NCBI GenBank assembly: GCA_032622095.1
Contig: CP136065.1
Span: 215,740,151 to 215,804,150, forward strand
Source: Siphonodentalium dalli
Lineage: Eukaryota; Mollusca; Scaphopoda; Gadilida; Siphonodentaliidae
DNA: 64,000 nt
Direction: 5' to 3'
Below are positions 33,361-46,676 of the stretch, piece by piece. Each line of letters begins with the position of its first letter. The first letter of the stretch is position 1. The translations under genes and the position numbers were made by a program. The notes below the pieces were generated by a model that had not been told where the DNA came from, did not search any database, and saw only the letters and a program-made list of their open reading frames with translations.

Positions 33361-36300
33361 GTACTAGTAAGATGGGTATGAGCAGTATATAATTATTATA
33401 GGTATGTCGATGAACTTATATGGAGCTTCACCGGGTATCTATAATGAAGCCCACCCGAACGTACTAGTAAGATGGGTATGAGCAGTATATAATTATTATA
33501 GGTATGTCGATGAACTTATAAGGAGCTTCACATGGTATCTTTAATGAAGCCCACCCGAACGGACTAGTAAGATGGGTATGAGCAGTATATAATTATTATA
33601 GGTATGTCGATGAACTTATAAGGAGCTTCACATCGTATCTTTAATGAAGCCCACCCGAACGTACTAGTAAGATGGGTATGAGCAGTATATAATTATTATA
33701 GGTATGTCGATGAACTTATAAGGAGCTTCACCGGGTATCTTTAATGAAGCCCACCCGAACGTACTAGTAAGATGGGTATGAGCAGTATATAATTATTATA
33801 GGTATGTCGATGAACTTATAAGGAGCTTCACATCGTATCTTTAATGAAGCCCACCCGAACGTACTAGTAAGATGGGTATGAGCAGTATATAATTATTATA
33901 GGTATGTCGATGAACTTATAAGGAGCTTCACATCGTATCTTTAATGAAGCCCACCCGAACGTACTAGTAAGATGTGTATGAGCAGTATATACTTATTATA
34001 GGTATGTCGATGAACTTATAAGGAGCTTCACATGGTATCTTTAATGAAGCCCACCCGAACGTACTAGTAAGATGGGTATGAGCAGTATATAATTATTATA
34101 GGTATGTCGATGAACTTATAAGGAGCTTCACATCGTATCTTTAATGAAGCCCACCCGAACGTACTAGTAAGATGGGTATGAGCAGTATATAATTATTATA
34201 GGTATGTCGATGAACTTATAAGGAGCTTCACATCGTATCTTTAATGAAGCCCACCCGAACGTACTAGTAAGATGGGTATGAGCAGTATATAATTATTATA
34301 GGTATGTCGATGAACTTATAAGGAGCTTCACATCGTATCTTTAATGAAGCCCACCCGAACGTACTAGTAAGATGTGTATGAGCAGTATATACTTATTATA
34401 GGTATGTCGGTGAACTTATAGGGAGCTTCACATCGTATCTTTAATGAAGCCCACCCGAACGTACTAGTAAGATGGGTATGAGCAGTATATAATTATTATA
34501 GGTATGTCGATGAACTTATAAGGAGCTCCATCGGGTATCTTTAATGAAGCCCACCCGAACGTACTAGTAAGATGGGTATGAGCAGTATATAATTATTATA
34601 GGTATGTCGATGAACTTATAAGGAGCTTCACATCGTATCTTTAATGAAGCCCACCCGAACGTACTAGTAAGATGGGTATGAGCAGTATATAATTATTATA
34701 GGTATGTCGATGAACTTATAAGGAGCTTCACATGGTATCTTTAATGAAGCCCACCCGAACGGACTAGTAAGATGGGTATGAGCAGTATATAATTATTATA
34801 GGTATGTCGATGAACTTATAAGGAGCTTCACATCGTATCTTTAATGAAGCCCACCCGAACGTACTAGTAAGATGGGTATGAGCAGTATATAATTATTATA
34901 GGTATGTCGATGAACTTATAAGGAGCTTCACATCGTATCTTTAATGAAGCCCACCCGAACGTACTAGTAAGATGGGTATGAGCAGTATATAATTATTATA
35001 GGTATGTCGATGAACTTATAAGGAGCTTTACATCGTATCTTTAATGAAGCCCACCCGAACGTACTAGTAAGATGGGTATGAGCAGTATATAATTATTATA
35101 GGTATGTCGATGAACTTATAAGGAGCTTCACATCGTATCTTTAATGAAGCCCACCCGAACGGACTAGTAAGATGGGTATGAGCAGTATATAATTATTATA
35201 GGTATGTCGATGAACTTATAAGGAGCTTCACATCGTATCTTTAATGAAGCCCACCCGAACGTACTAGTAAGATGGGTATGAGCAGTATATAATTATTATA
35301 GGTATGTCGATGAACTTATAAGGAGCTTCACATCGTATCTTTAATGAAGCCCACCCGAACGTACTAGTAAGATGGGTATGAGCAGTATATAATTATTATA
35401 GGTATGTCGATGAACTTATAAGGAGCTTCACATGGTATCTTTAATGAAGCCCACCCGAACGTACTAGTAAGATGGGTATGAGCAGTATATAATTATTATA
35501 GGTATGTCGGTGAACTTATAGGGAGCTTCACATCGTATCTTTAATGAAGCCCACCCGAACGTACTAGTAAGATGGGTATGAGCAGTATATAATTATTATA
35601 GGTATGTCGATGAACTTATAAGGAGCTTCACCGGGTATCTTTAATGAAGCCCACCCGAACGTACTAGTAAGATGGGTATGAGCAGTATATAATTATTATA
35701 GGTATGTCGATGAACTTATAAGGAGCTTCACATCGTATCTTTAATGAAGCCCACCCGAACGGACTAGTAAGATGGGTATGAGCAGTATATAATTATTATA
35801 GGTATGTCGATGAACTTATAAGGAGCTTCACATGGTATCTTTAATGAAGCCCACCCGAACGGACTAGTAAGATGGGTATGAGCAGTATATAATTATTATA
35901 GGTATGTCAATGAACTTATATGGAGCTTCACATCGTATCTATAATGAAGCCCACCCGAACGGACTAGTAAGATGGGTATGAGCAGTATATAATTATTATA
36001 GGTATGTCGATGAACTTATAAGGAGCTTCACATGGTATCTTTAATGAAGCCCACCCGAACGTACTAGTAAGATGGGTATGAGCAGTATATAATTATTATA
36101 GGTATGTCGATGAACTTATAAGGAGCTTCACATCGTATCTTTAATGAAGCCCACCCGAACGTACTAGTAAGATGGGTATGAGCAGTATATAATTATTATA
36201 GGTATGTCGATGAACTTATAAGGAGCTTCACATGGTATCTTTAATGAAGCCCACCCGAACGTAATAGTAAGATGGGTATGAGCAGTATATAATTATTATA

Positions 36301-36469
36301 GGTATGTCGATGAACTTATAAGGAGCTCCATCGGGTATCTATAATGAAGCCCACCGAACGTACTAGTAAGATGGGTATGAGCAGTATATAATTATTATAG
36401 GTATGTCGGTGAACTTATAGGGAGCTTCACATCGTATCTTTAATGAAGCCCACCCGAACGTACTAGTAA

Positions 36470-37768
36470 GATGGGTATGAGCAGTATATAATTATTATAG
36501 GTATGTCGATGAACTTATAAGGAGCTTCACCGGGTATCTATAATGAAGCCCACCCGAACGTACTAGTAAGATGTGTATGAGCAGTATATAATTATTATAG
36601 GTATGTCGATGAACTTATAAGGAGCTTCACATCGTATCTTTAATGAAGCCCACCCGAACGTACTAGTAAGATGGGTATGAGCAGTATATAATTATTATAG
36701 GTATGTCGATGAACTTATAGGGAGCTTCACATCGTATCTTTAATGAAGCCCACCCGAACGTACTAGTAAGATGGGTATGAGCAGTATATAATTATTATAG
36801 GTATGTCGATGAACTTATAAGGAGCTTCACCGGGTATCTATAATGAAGCCCACCCGAACGTACTAGTAAGATGTGTATGAGCAGTATATAATTATTATAG
36901 GTATGTCGATGAACTTATAAGGAGCTTCACATCGTATCTTTAATGAAGCCCACCCGAACGTACTAGTAAGATGGGTATGAGCAGTATATAATTATTATAG
37001 GTATGTCGATGAACTTATAAGGAGCTTCACATCGTATCTTTAATGAAGCCCACCCGAACGTACTAGTAAGATGGGTATGAGCAGTATATAATTATTATAG
37101 GTATGTCGATGAACTTATAAGGAGCTTCACCGGGTATCTATAATGAAGCCCACCCGAACGTACTAGTAAGATGTGTATGAGCAGTATATAATTATTATAG
37201 GTATGTCGATGAACTTATAAGGAGCTTCACATCGTATCTATAATGAAGCCCACCGAACGTACTAGTAAGATGGGTATGAGCAGTATATAATTATTATAGG
37301 TATGTCGATGAACTTATAAGGAGCTTCACCGGGTATCTATAATGAAGCCCACCCGAACGTACTAGTAAGATGTGTATGAGCAGTATATAATTATTATAGG
37401 TATGTCGATGAACTTATAAGGAGCTTCACCGGGTATCTATAATGAAGCCCACCCGAACGTACTAGTAAGATGGGTATGAGCAGTATATAATTATTATAGG
37501 TATGTCGATGAACTTATAAGGAGCTTCACCGGGTATCTATAATGAAGCCCACCCGAACGTACTAGTAAGATGTGTATGAGCAGTATATAATTATTATAGG
37601 TATGTCGATGAACTTATAAGGAGCTTCACCGGGTATCTATAATGAAGCCCACCCGAACGTACTAGTAAGATGGGTATGAGCAGTATATAATTATTATAGG
37701 TATGTCGATGAACTTATAAGGAGCTTCACATCGTATCTTTAATGAAGCCCACCCGAACGTACTAGTAA
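36470..37768. repeat. Higher-order trimers and dimers within the satellite
   Basis: From 36470 three monomer types repeat in order: GATGGGT with CGGGTATCTA, GATGTGT with ATCG, GATGGGT with ATCG. This 300-bp block occurs twice in full and starts a third time. From about 37270 the pattern changes to a 200-bp alternation of GATGGGT and GATGTGT units, all with CGGGTATCTA. The marker substitutions make these higher-order units clear by eye. Confidence 0.8.
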
Positions 37769-40700
37769 GATGTGTATGAGCAGTATATAATTATTATAGG
37801 TATGTCTATGAACTTATAAGGAGCTTCACCGGGTATCTATAATGAAGCCCACCGAACGGACTAGTATCTATAATGAAGCCCACCCGAACGTAAGATGTGT
37901 ATGAGCAGTATATAAGTATTATAGGTATGTCGATGAACTTATAAGGAGCTTCACCGGGTATCTATAATGAAGCCCACCCGAACGTACTAGTAAGATGGGT
38001 ATGAGCAGTATATAATTATTATAGGTATGTCGATGAACTTATATGGAGCTTCACATCGTATCTTTAATGAAGCCCACCTGAACGTACTAGTAAGATGGGT
38101 ATGAGCAGTATATAATTATTATAGGTATGTCGATTAACTTATAAGGAGCTTCACCGGGTATCTTTAATGAAGCCCACCCGAACGTACTAGTAAGATGGGT
38201 ATGAGCAGTATATAATTATTATAGGTATGTCGATTAACTTATAAGGAGCTTCACCGGGTATCTTTAATGAAGCCCACCCGAACGTACTAGTAAGATGGGT
38301 ATGAGCAGTATATAATTATTATAGGTATGTCGATTAACTTATAAGGAGCTTCACCGGGTATCTTTAATGAAGCCCACCCGAACGTACTAGTAAGATGGGT
38401 ATGAGCAGTATATAATTATTATAGGTATGTCGATGAACTTATAAGGAGCTTCACCGGGTATCTATAATGAAGCCCACCGAACGTACTAGTAAGATGGGTA
38501 TGAGCAGTATATAATTATTATAGGTATGTCGATGAACTTATAAGGAGCTTCACCGGGTATCTATAATGAAGCCCACCGAACGTACTAGTAAGATGGGTAT
38601 GAGCAGTATATAATTATTATAGGTATGTCGATGAACTTATAAGGAGCTTCACATGGTATCTTTAATGAAGCCCACCCGAACGTACTAGTAAGATGGGTAT
38701 GAGCAGTATATAATTATTATAGGTATGTCGATGAACTTATAAGGAGCTTCACATCGTATCTTTAATGAAGCCCACCCGAACGTACTAGTAAGATGGGTAT
38801 GAGCAGTATATCATTATTATAGGTATGTCGATGAAGTTATAAGGAGCTCCATCGGGTATCTTTAATGAAGCCCACCCGAACGTACTAGTAAGATGGGTAT
38901 GAGCAGTATATAATTATTATATGTATGTCGATGAACTTATAAGGAGCTTCACATCGTATCTTTAATGAAGCCCACCGAACGTACTAGTAAGATGGGTATG
39001 AGCAGTATATAATTATTATAGGTATGTCGATGAACTTATAAGGAGCTTCACATCGTATCTTTAATGAAGCCCACCCGAACGTACTAGTAAGATGGGTATG
39101 AGCAGTATATAATTATTATAGGTATGTCGATGAACTTATAAGGAGCTTCACATCGTATCTTTAATGAAGCCCACCCGAACGTACTAGTAAGATGGGTATG
39201 AGCAGTATATAATTATTATAGGTATGTCGATGAACTTATAAGGAGCTTCACATCGTATCTTTAATGAAGCCCACCCGAACGTACTAGTAAGATGGGTATG
39301 AGCAGTATATAATTATTATAGGTATGTCGATGAACTTATAAGGAGCTTCACATCGTATCTTTAATGAAGCCCACCCGAACGTACTAGTAAGATGGGTATG
39401 AGCAGTATATAATTATTATAGGTATGTCGATGAACTTATAAGGAGCTTCACATGGTATCGTTAATGAAGCCCACCCGAACGTACTAGTAAGATGGGTATG
39501 AGCAGTATATAATTATTATAGGTATGTCGATGAACTTATAAGGAGCTTCACATGGTATCTTTAATGAAGCCCACCCGAACGTACTAGTAAGATGGGTATG
39601 AGCAGTATATAATTATTATAGGTATGTCGATGAACTTATAAGGAGCTTCACATGGTATCTTTAATGAAGCCCACCCGAACGTACTAGTAAGATGGGTATG
39701 AGCAGTATATAATTATTATAGGTATGTCGATGAACTTATAAGGAGCTTCACATGGTATCTTTAATGAAGCCCACCCGAACGTACTAGTAAGATGGGTATG
39801 AGCAGTATATAATTATTATAGGTATGTCGATGAACTTATAAGGAGCTTCACATGGTATCTTTAATGAAGCCCACCCGAACGTACTAGTAAGATGGGTATG
39901 AGCAGTATATAATTATTATAGGTATGTCGATGAACTTATAAGGAGCTTCACATGGTATCTTTAATGAAGCCCACCCGAACGTACTAGTAAGATGGGTATG
40001 AGCAGTATATAATTATTATAGGTATGCCGATGAACTTATAAGGAGCTTCACCAGGTATATTTAATGAAGCCCACCCGAACGGACTAGTAAGATGGGTATG
40101 AGCAGTATATAATTATTATAGGTATGTCGATGAACTTATAAGGAGCTTCACATGGTATCGTTAATGAAGCCCACCGAACGTACTAGTAAGATGGGTATGA
40201 GCAGTATATAATTATTATAGGTATGTCGATGAACTTATAAGGAGCTTCACCGGGTATCTACAATGAAGCCCACCCGAACGTACTAGTAAGATGGGTATGA
40301 GCAGTATATACTTATTATAGGTATGTCGATGAACTTATAAGGAGCTTCACCGGGTATCTTTAATGAAGCCCACCCGAACGTACTAGTAAGATGGGTATGA
40401 GCAGTATATAATTATTATAGGTATGTCGATGAACTTATAAGGAGCTTCACCGGGTATCTTTAATGAAGCCCACCCGAACGTACTAGTAAGATGGGTATGA
40501 GCAGTATATAATTATTATAGGTATGTCGATGAACTTATAAGGAGCTTCACATCGTATCTTTAATGAAGCCCACCCGAACGTACTAGTAAGATGGGTATGA
40601 GCAGTATATAATTATTATAGGTATGTCGATGAACTTATAAGGAGCTTCACCGGGTATCTTTAATGAAGCCCACCCGAACGTACTAGTAAGATGGGTATGA

Positions 40701-43700
40701 GCAGTATATAATTATTATAGGTATGTCGATTAAACTCATAAGGAGCTTCACCGGGTATCTACAATGAAGCCCACCCGAACGTACTAGTAAGATGGGTATG
40801 AGCAGTATATAATTATTATAGGTATGTCGATGAACTTATAAGGAGCTTCACATCGTATCTTTAATGAAGCCCACCCGAACGTACTAGTAAGATGGGTATG
40901 AGCAGTATATAATTATTATAGGTATGTCGATGAACTTATAAGGAGCTTCACCGGGTATCTTTAATGAAGCCCACCCGAACGTACTAGTAAGATGGGTATG
41001 AGCAGTATATAATTATTATAGGTATGTCGATGAACTTATAAGGAGCTTCACCAGGTATATTTAATGAAGCCCACCTGAACGTACTAGTAAGATGTGTATG
41101 AGCAGTATATAATTATTATAGGTATGTCGATGAACTTATAAGGAGCTCCATCGGGTATCTATAATGAAGCCCACCCGAACGTACTAGTAAGATGGGTATG
41201 AGCAGTATATAATTATTATAGGTATGTCGATGAACTTATAAGGAGCTTCACATGGTATCTTTAATGAAGCCCACCCGAACGTACTAGTAAGATGGGTATG
41301 AGCAGTATATAATTATTATAGGTATGTCGATGAACTTATAAGGAGCTTCACCGGGTATCTTTAATGAAGCCCACCCGAACGTACTAGTAAGATGGGTATG
41401 AGCAGTATATAATTATTATAGGTATGTCGATGAACTTATAAGGAGCTTCACATCGTATCTTTAATGAAGCCCACCCGAACGTACTAGTAAGATGGGTATG
41501 AGCAGTATATAATTATTATAGGTATGTCGATGAACTTATAAGGAGCTTCACATGGTATCTTTAATGAAGCCCACCGAACGTACTAGTAAGATGGGTATGA
41601 GCAGTATATAATTATTATAGGTATGTCGATGAACTTATAAGGAGCTTCACCGGGTATCTATAATGAAGCCCACCCGAACGTACTAGTAAGATGGGTATGA
41701 GCAGTATATAATTATTATAGGTATGTCGATGAACTTATAAGGAGCTTCACCGGGTATCTATAATGAAGCCCACCCGAACGTACTAGTAAGATGGGTATGA
41801 GCAGTATATAATTATTATAGGTATGTCGATGAACTTATAAGGAGCTTCACCGGGTATCTATAATGAAGCCCACCCGAACGTACTAGTAAGATGGGTATGA
41901 GCAGTATATAATTATTATAGGTATGTCGATGAACTTATAGGGAGCTTCACATGGTATCTTTAATGAAGCCCACCCGAACGTACTAGTAAGATGGGTATGA
42001 GCAGTATATAATTATTATAGGTATGTCGATGAACTTATAAGGAGCTTCACATCGTATCTATAATGAAGCCCACCCGAACGTACTAGTAAGATGGGTATGA
42101 GCAGTATATAATTATTATAGGTATGTCGATGAACTTATAAGGAGCTTCACATGGTATCTTTAATGAAGCCCACCCGAACGTACTAGTAAGATGGGTATGA
42201 GCAGTATATAATTATTATAGGTATGTCGATGAACTTATAAGGAGCTTCACATCGTATCTATAATGAAGCCCACCCGAACGTACTAGTAAGATGGGTATGA
42301 GCAGTATATAATTATTATAGGTATGTCGATTAAACTCACAAGGAGCTTCACCGGGTATCTACAATGAAGCCCACCCGAACGTACTAGTAAGATGGGTATG
42401 AGCAGTATATAATTATTATAGGTATGTCGATGAACTTATAAGGAGCTTCACATGGTATCTTTAATGAAGCCCACCCGAACGTACTAGTAAGATGGGTATG
42501 AGCAGTATATAATTATTATAGGTATGTCGATGAACTTATAAGGAGCTTCACATCGTATCTTTAATGAAGCCCACCCGAACGTACTAGTAAGATGGGTATG
42601 AGCAGTATATAATTATTATAGGTATGTCGATTAAACTTATAAGGAGCTTCACCAGGTATCTTTAATGAAGCCCACCCGAACGTACTAGTAAGATGTGTAT
42701 GAGCAGTATATAATTATTATAGGTATGTCGATGAACTTATAAGGAGCTTCACATCGTATCTTTAATGAAGCCCACCCGAACGTACTAGTAAGATGGGTAT
42801 GAGCAGTATATAATTATTATAGGTATGTCGATGAACTTATAAGGAGCTTCACATCGTATCTTTAATGAAGCCCACCCGAACGTACTAGTAAGATGGGTAT
42901 GAGCAGTATATAATTATTATAGGTATGTCGATTAAACTTATAAGGAGCTTCACATCGTATCTTTAATGAAGCCCACCCGAACGTACTAGTAAGATGGGTA
43001 TGAGCAGTATATAATTATTATAGGTATGTCGATGAACTTATAAGGAGCTTCACATCGTATCTTTAATGAAGCCCACCCGAACGTACTAGTAAGATGGGTA
43101 TGAGCAGTATATAATTATTTTAGGTATGTCGATTAACTTATATGGAGCTTCACATGGTATCTTTAATGAAGCCCACCCGAACGTACTAGTAAGATGGGTA
43201 TGAGCAGTATATAATTATTATAGGTATGTCGATGAACTTATAAGGAGCTTCACATCGTATCTTTAATGAAGCCCACCGAACGTACTAGTAAGATGGGTAT
43301 GAGCAGTATATAATTATTATAGGTATGTCGATGAACTTATATGGAGCTTCACCGGGTATCTATAATGAAGCCCACCCGAACGTACTAGTAAGATGGGTAT
43401 GAGCAGTATATAATTATTATAGGTATGTCGATGAACTTATAAGGAGCTTCACATGGTATCTTTAATGAAGCCCACCCGAACGTACTAGTAAGATGGGTAT
43501 GAGCAGTATATAATTATTATAGGTATGTCGATGAACTTATAAGGAGATTCACATCGTATCTTTAATGAAGCCCACCCGAACGTACTAGTAAGATGGGTAT
43601 GAGCAGTATATAATTATTATAGGTATGTCGATGAACTTATAAGGAGCTTCACATCGTATCTTTAATGAAGCCCACCCGAACGTACTAGTAAGATGGGTAT

Positions 43701-46176
43701 GAGCAGTATATAATTATTATAGGTATGTCGATGAACTTATAAGGAGCTCCATCGGGTATCTATAATGAAGCCCACCGAACGTACTAGTAAGATGGGTATG
43801 AGCAGTATATAATTATTATAGGTATGTCGATGAACTTATAAGGAGCTTCACATGGTATCTTTAATGAAGCCCACCCGAACGTACTAGTAAGATGGGTATG
43901 AGCAGTATATAATTATTATAGGTATGTCGATGAACTTATAAGGAGCTTCACATGGTATCTTTAATGAAGCCCACCCGAACGTACTAGTAAGATGGGTATG
44001 AGCAGTATATAATTATTATAGGTATGTCGGTGAACTTATAAGGAGCTTCACTGGGTATCTTTAATGAAGCCCACCCGAACGTACTAGTAAGATGGGTATG
44101 AGCAGTATATAATTATTATAGGTATGTCGATGAACTTATAAGGAGCTTCACCGGGTATCTTTAATGAAGCCCACCCGAACGTACTAGTAAGATGGGTATG
44201 AGCAGTATATAATTATTATAGGTATGTCGATGAACTTATAAGGAGCTTCACATCGTATCTTTAATGAAGCCCACCCGAACGTACTAGTAAGATGGGTATG
44301 AGCAGTATATAATTAGTATAGGTATGTCGATGAACTTATAAGGAGCTTCATCGGGTATCTATAATGAAGCCCACCGAACGTACTAGTAAGATGGGTATGA
44401 GCAGTATATAATTATTATAGGTATGTCGATGAACTTATAAGGAGCTTCACATGGTATCTTTAATGAAGCCCACCCGAACGTACTAGTAAGATGGGTATGA
44501 GCAGTATATAATTATTATAGGTATGTCGATGAACTTATAAGGAGCTTCACATCGTATCTTTAATGAAGCCCACCCGAACGTACTAGTAAGATGGGTATGA
44601 GCAGTATATAATTATTATAGGTATGTCGATGAACTTATAAGGAGCTTCACCGGGTATCTATAATGAAGCCCACCCGAACGTACTAGTAAGATGGGTATGA
44701 GCAGTATATAATTATTATAGGTATGCCGATGAACTTATAAGGAGCTTCACATGGTATCTTTAATGAAGCCCACCGAACGTACTAGTAAGATGTGTATGAG
44801 CAGTATATAATTATTATAGGTATGTCGATGAACTTATAAGGAGCTTCACATCGTATCTTTAATGAAGCCCACCCGAACGTACTAGTAAGATGGGTATGAG
44901 CAGTATATAATTATTATAGGTATGTCGATGAACTTATAAGGAGCTTCACATGGTATCTTTAATGAAGCCCACCCGAACGTACTAGTAAGATGGGTATGAG
45001 CAGTATATAATTATTATAGGTATGTCGATGAACTTATAAGGAGCTTCACATCGTATCTTTAATGAAGCCCACCCGAACGTACTAGTAAGATGGGTATGAG
45101 CAGTATATAATTATTATAGGTATGTCGATGAACTTATAAGGAGCTTCACATGGTATCTTTAATGAAGCCCACCCGAACGTAATAGTAAGATGGGTATGAG
45201 CAGTATATAATTATTATAGGTATGTCGATGAACTTATAAGGAGCTTCACATCGTATCTTTAATGAAGCCCACCCGAACGTACTAGTAAGATGGGTATGAG
45301 CAGTATATAATTATTATAGGTATGTCGATGAACTTATAAGGAGCTTCATCGGGTATCTATAATGAAGCCCACCCGAACGTACTAGTAAGATGGGTATGAG
45401 CAGTATATAATTATTATAGGTATGTCGATGAACTTATAAGGAGCTTCACATCGTATCTTTAATGAAGCCCACCCGAACGTACTAGTAAGATGGGTATGAG
45501 CAGTATATAATTATTATAGGTATGTCGATGAACTTATAAGGAGCTTCACATCGTATCTATAATAAAGCCCACCCGAACGTACTAGTAAGATGGGTATGAG
45601 CAGTATATAATTATTATAGGTATGTCGATGAACTTATAAGGAGCTTCACATCGTATCTTTAATGAAGCCCACCCGAACGTACTAGTAAGATGGGTATGAG
45701 CAGTATATACTTATTATAGGTATGTCGATGAACTTATAAGGAGCTTCACCGGGTATCTATAATGAAGCCCACCGAACGTACTAGTAAGATGGGTATGAGC
45801 AGTATATAATTATTATAGGTATGTTGATGAACTTATAAGGAGCTTCACATGGTATCTTTAATGAAGCCCACCCGAACGTACTAGTAAGATGGGTATGAGC
45901 AGTATATAATTATTATAGGTATGTCGATGAACTTATAAGGAGCTTCACATGGTATCTTTAATGAAGCCCACCCGAACGTACTAGTAAGATGGGTATGAGC
46001 AGTATATAATTATTATAGGTATGTCGATGAACTTATAAGGAGCTTCACATCGTATCTATAATGAAGCCCACCGAACGTACTAGTAAGATGGGTATGAGCA
46101 GTATATAATTATTATAGGTATGTCGATGAACTTATAAGGAGCTTCACCGGGTATCTTTAATGAAGCCCACCCGAAC

Positions 46177-46676
46177 GGACTAGTAAGATGGGTATGAGCA
46201 GTATATAATTATTATAGGTATGTCTATGAACTTATAAGGAGCTTCACATCGTATCTTTAATGAAGCCCACCCGAACGTACTAGTAAGATGGGTATGAGCA
46301 GTATATAATTATTATAGGTATGTCGATGAACTTATAAGGAGCTTCACATGGTATCTTTAATGAAGCCCACCCGAACGTACTAGTAAGATGGGTATGAGCA
46401 GTATATAATTATTATAGGTATGTCGATGAACTTATAAGGAGCTTCACATGGTATCTTTAATGAAGCCCACCCGAACGGACTAGTAAGATGGGTATGAGCA
46501 GTATATAATTATTATAGGTATGTCTATGAACTTATAAGGAGCTTCACATCGTATCTTTAATGAAGCCCACCCGAACGTACTAGTAAGATGGGTATGAGCA
46601 GTATATAATTATTATAGGTATGTCGATGAACTTATAAGGAGCTTCACATGGTATCTTTAATGAAGCCCACCCGAAC
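46177..46676. repeat. 300-bp higher-order repeat within the satellite
   Basis: The unit series GGACTAGT then TGTCTATG with ACATCG, then TGTCGATG with ACATGG, then TGTCGATG with ACATGG, occurs at 46177-46476 and begins again at 46477. The rare GGAC and TCTATG markers recur exactly 300 bp apart, indicating a recent block duplication of three monomers. Confidence 0.75.
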
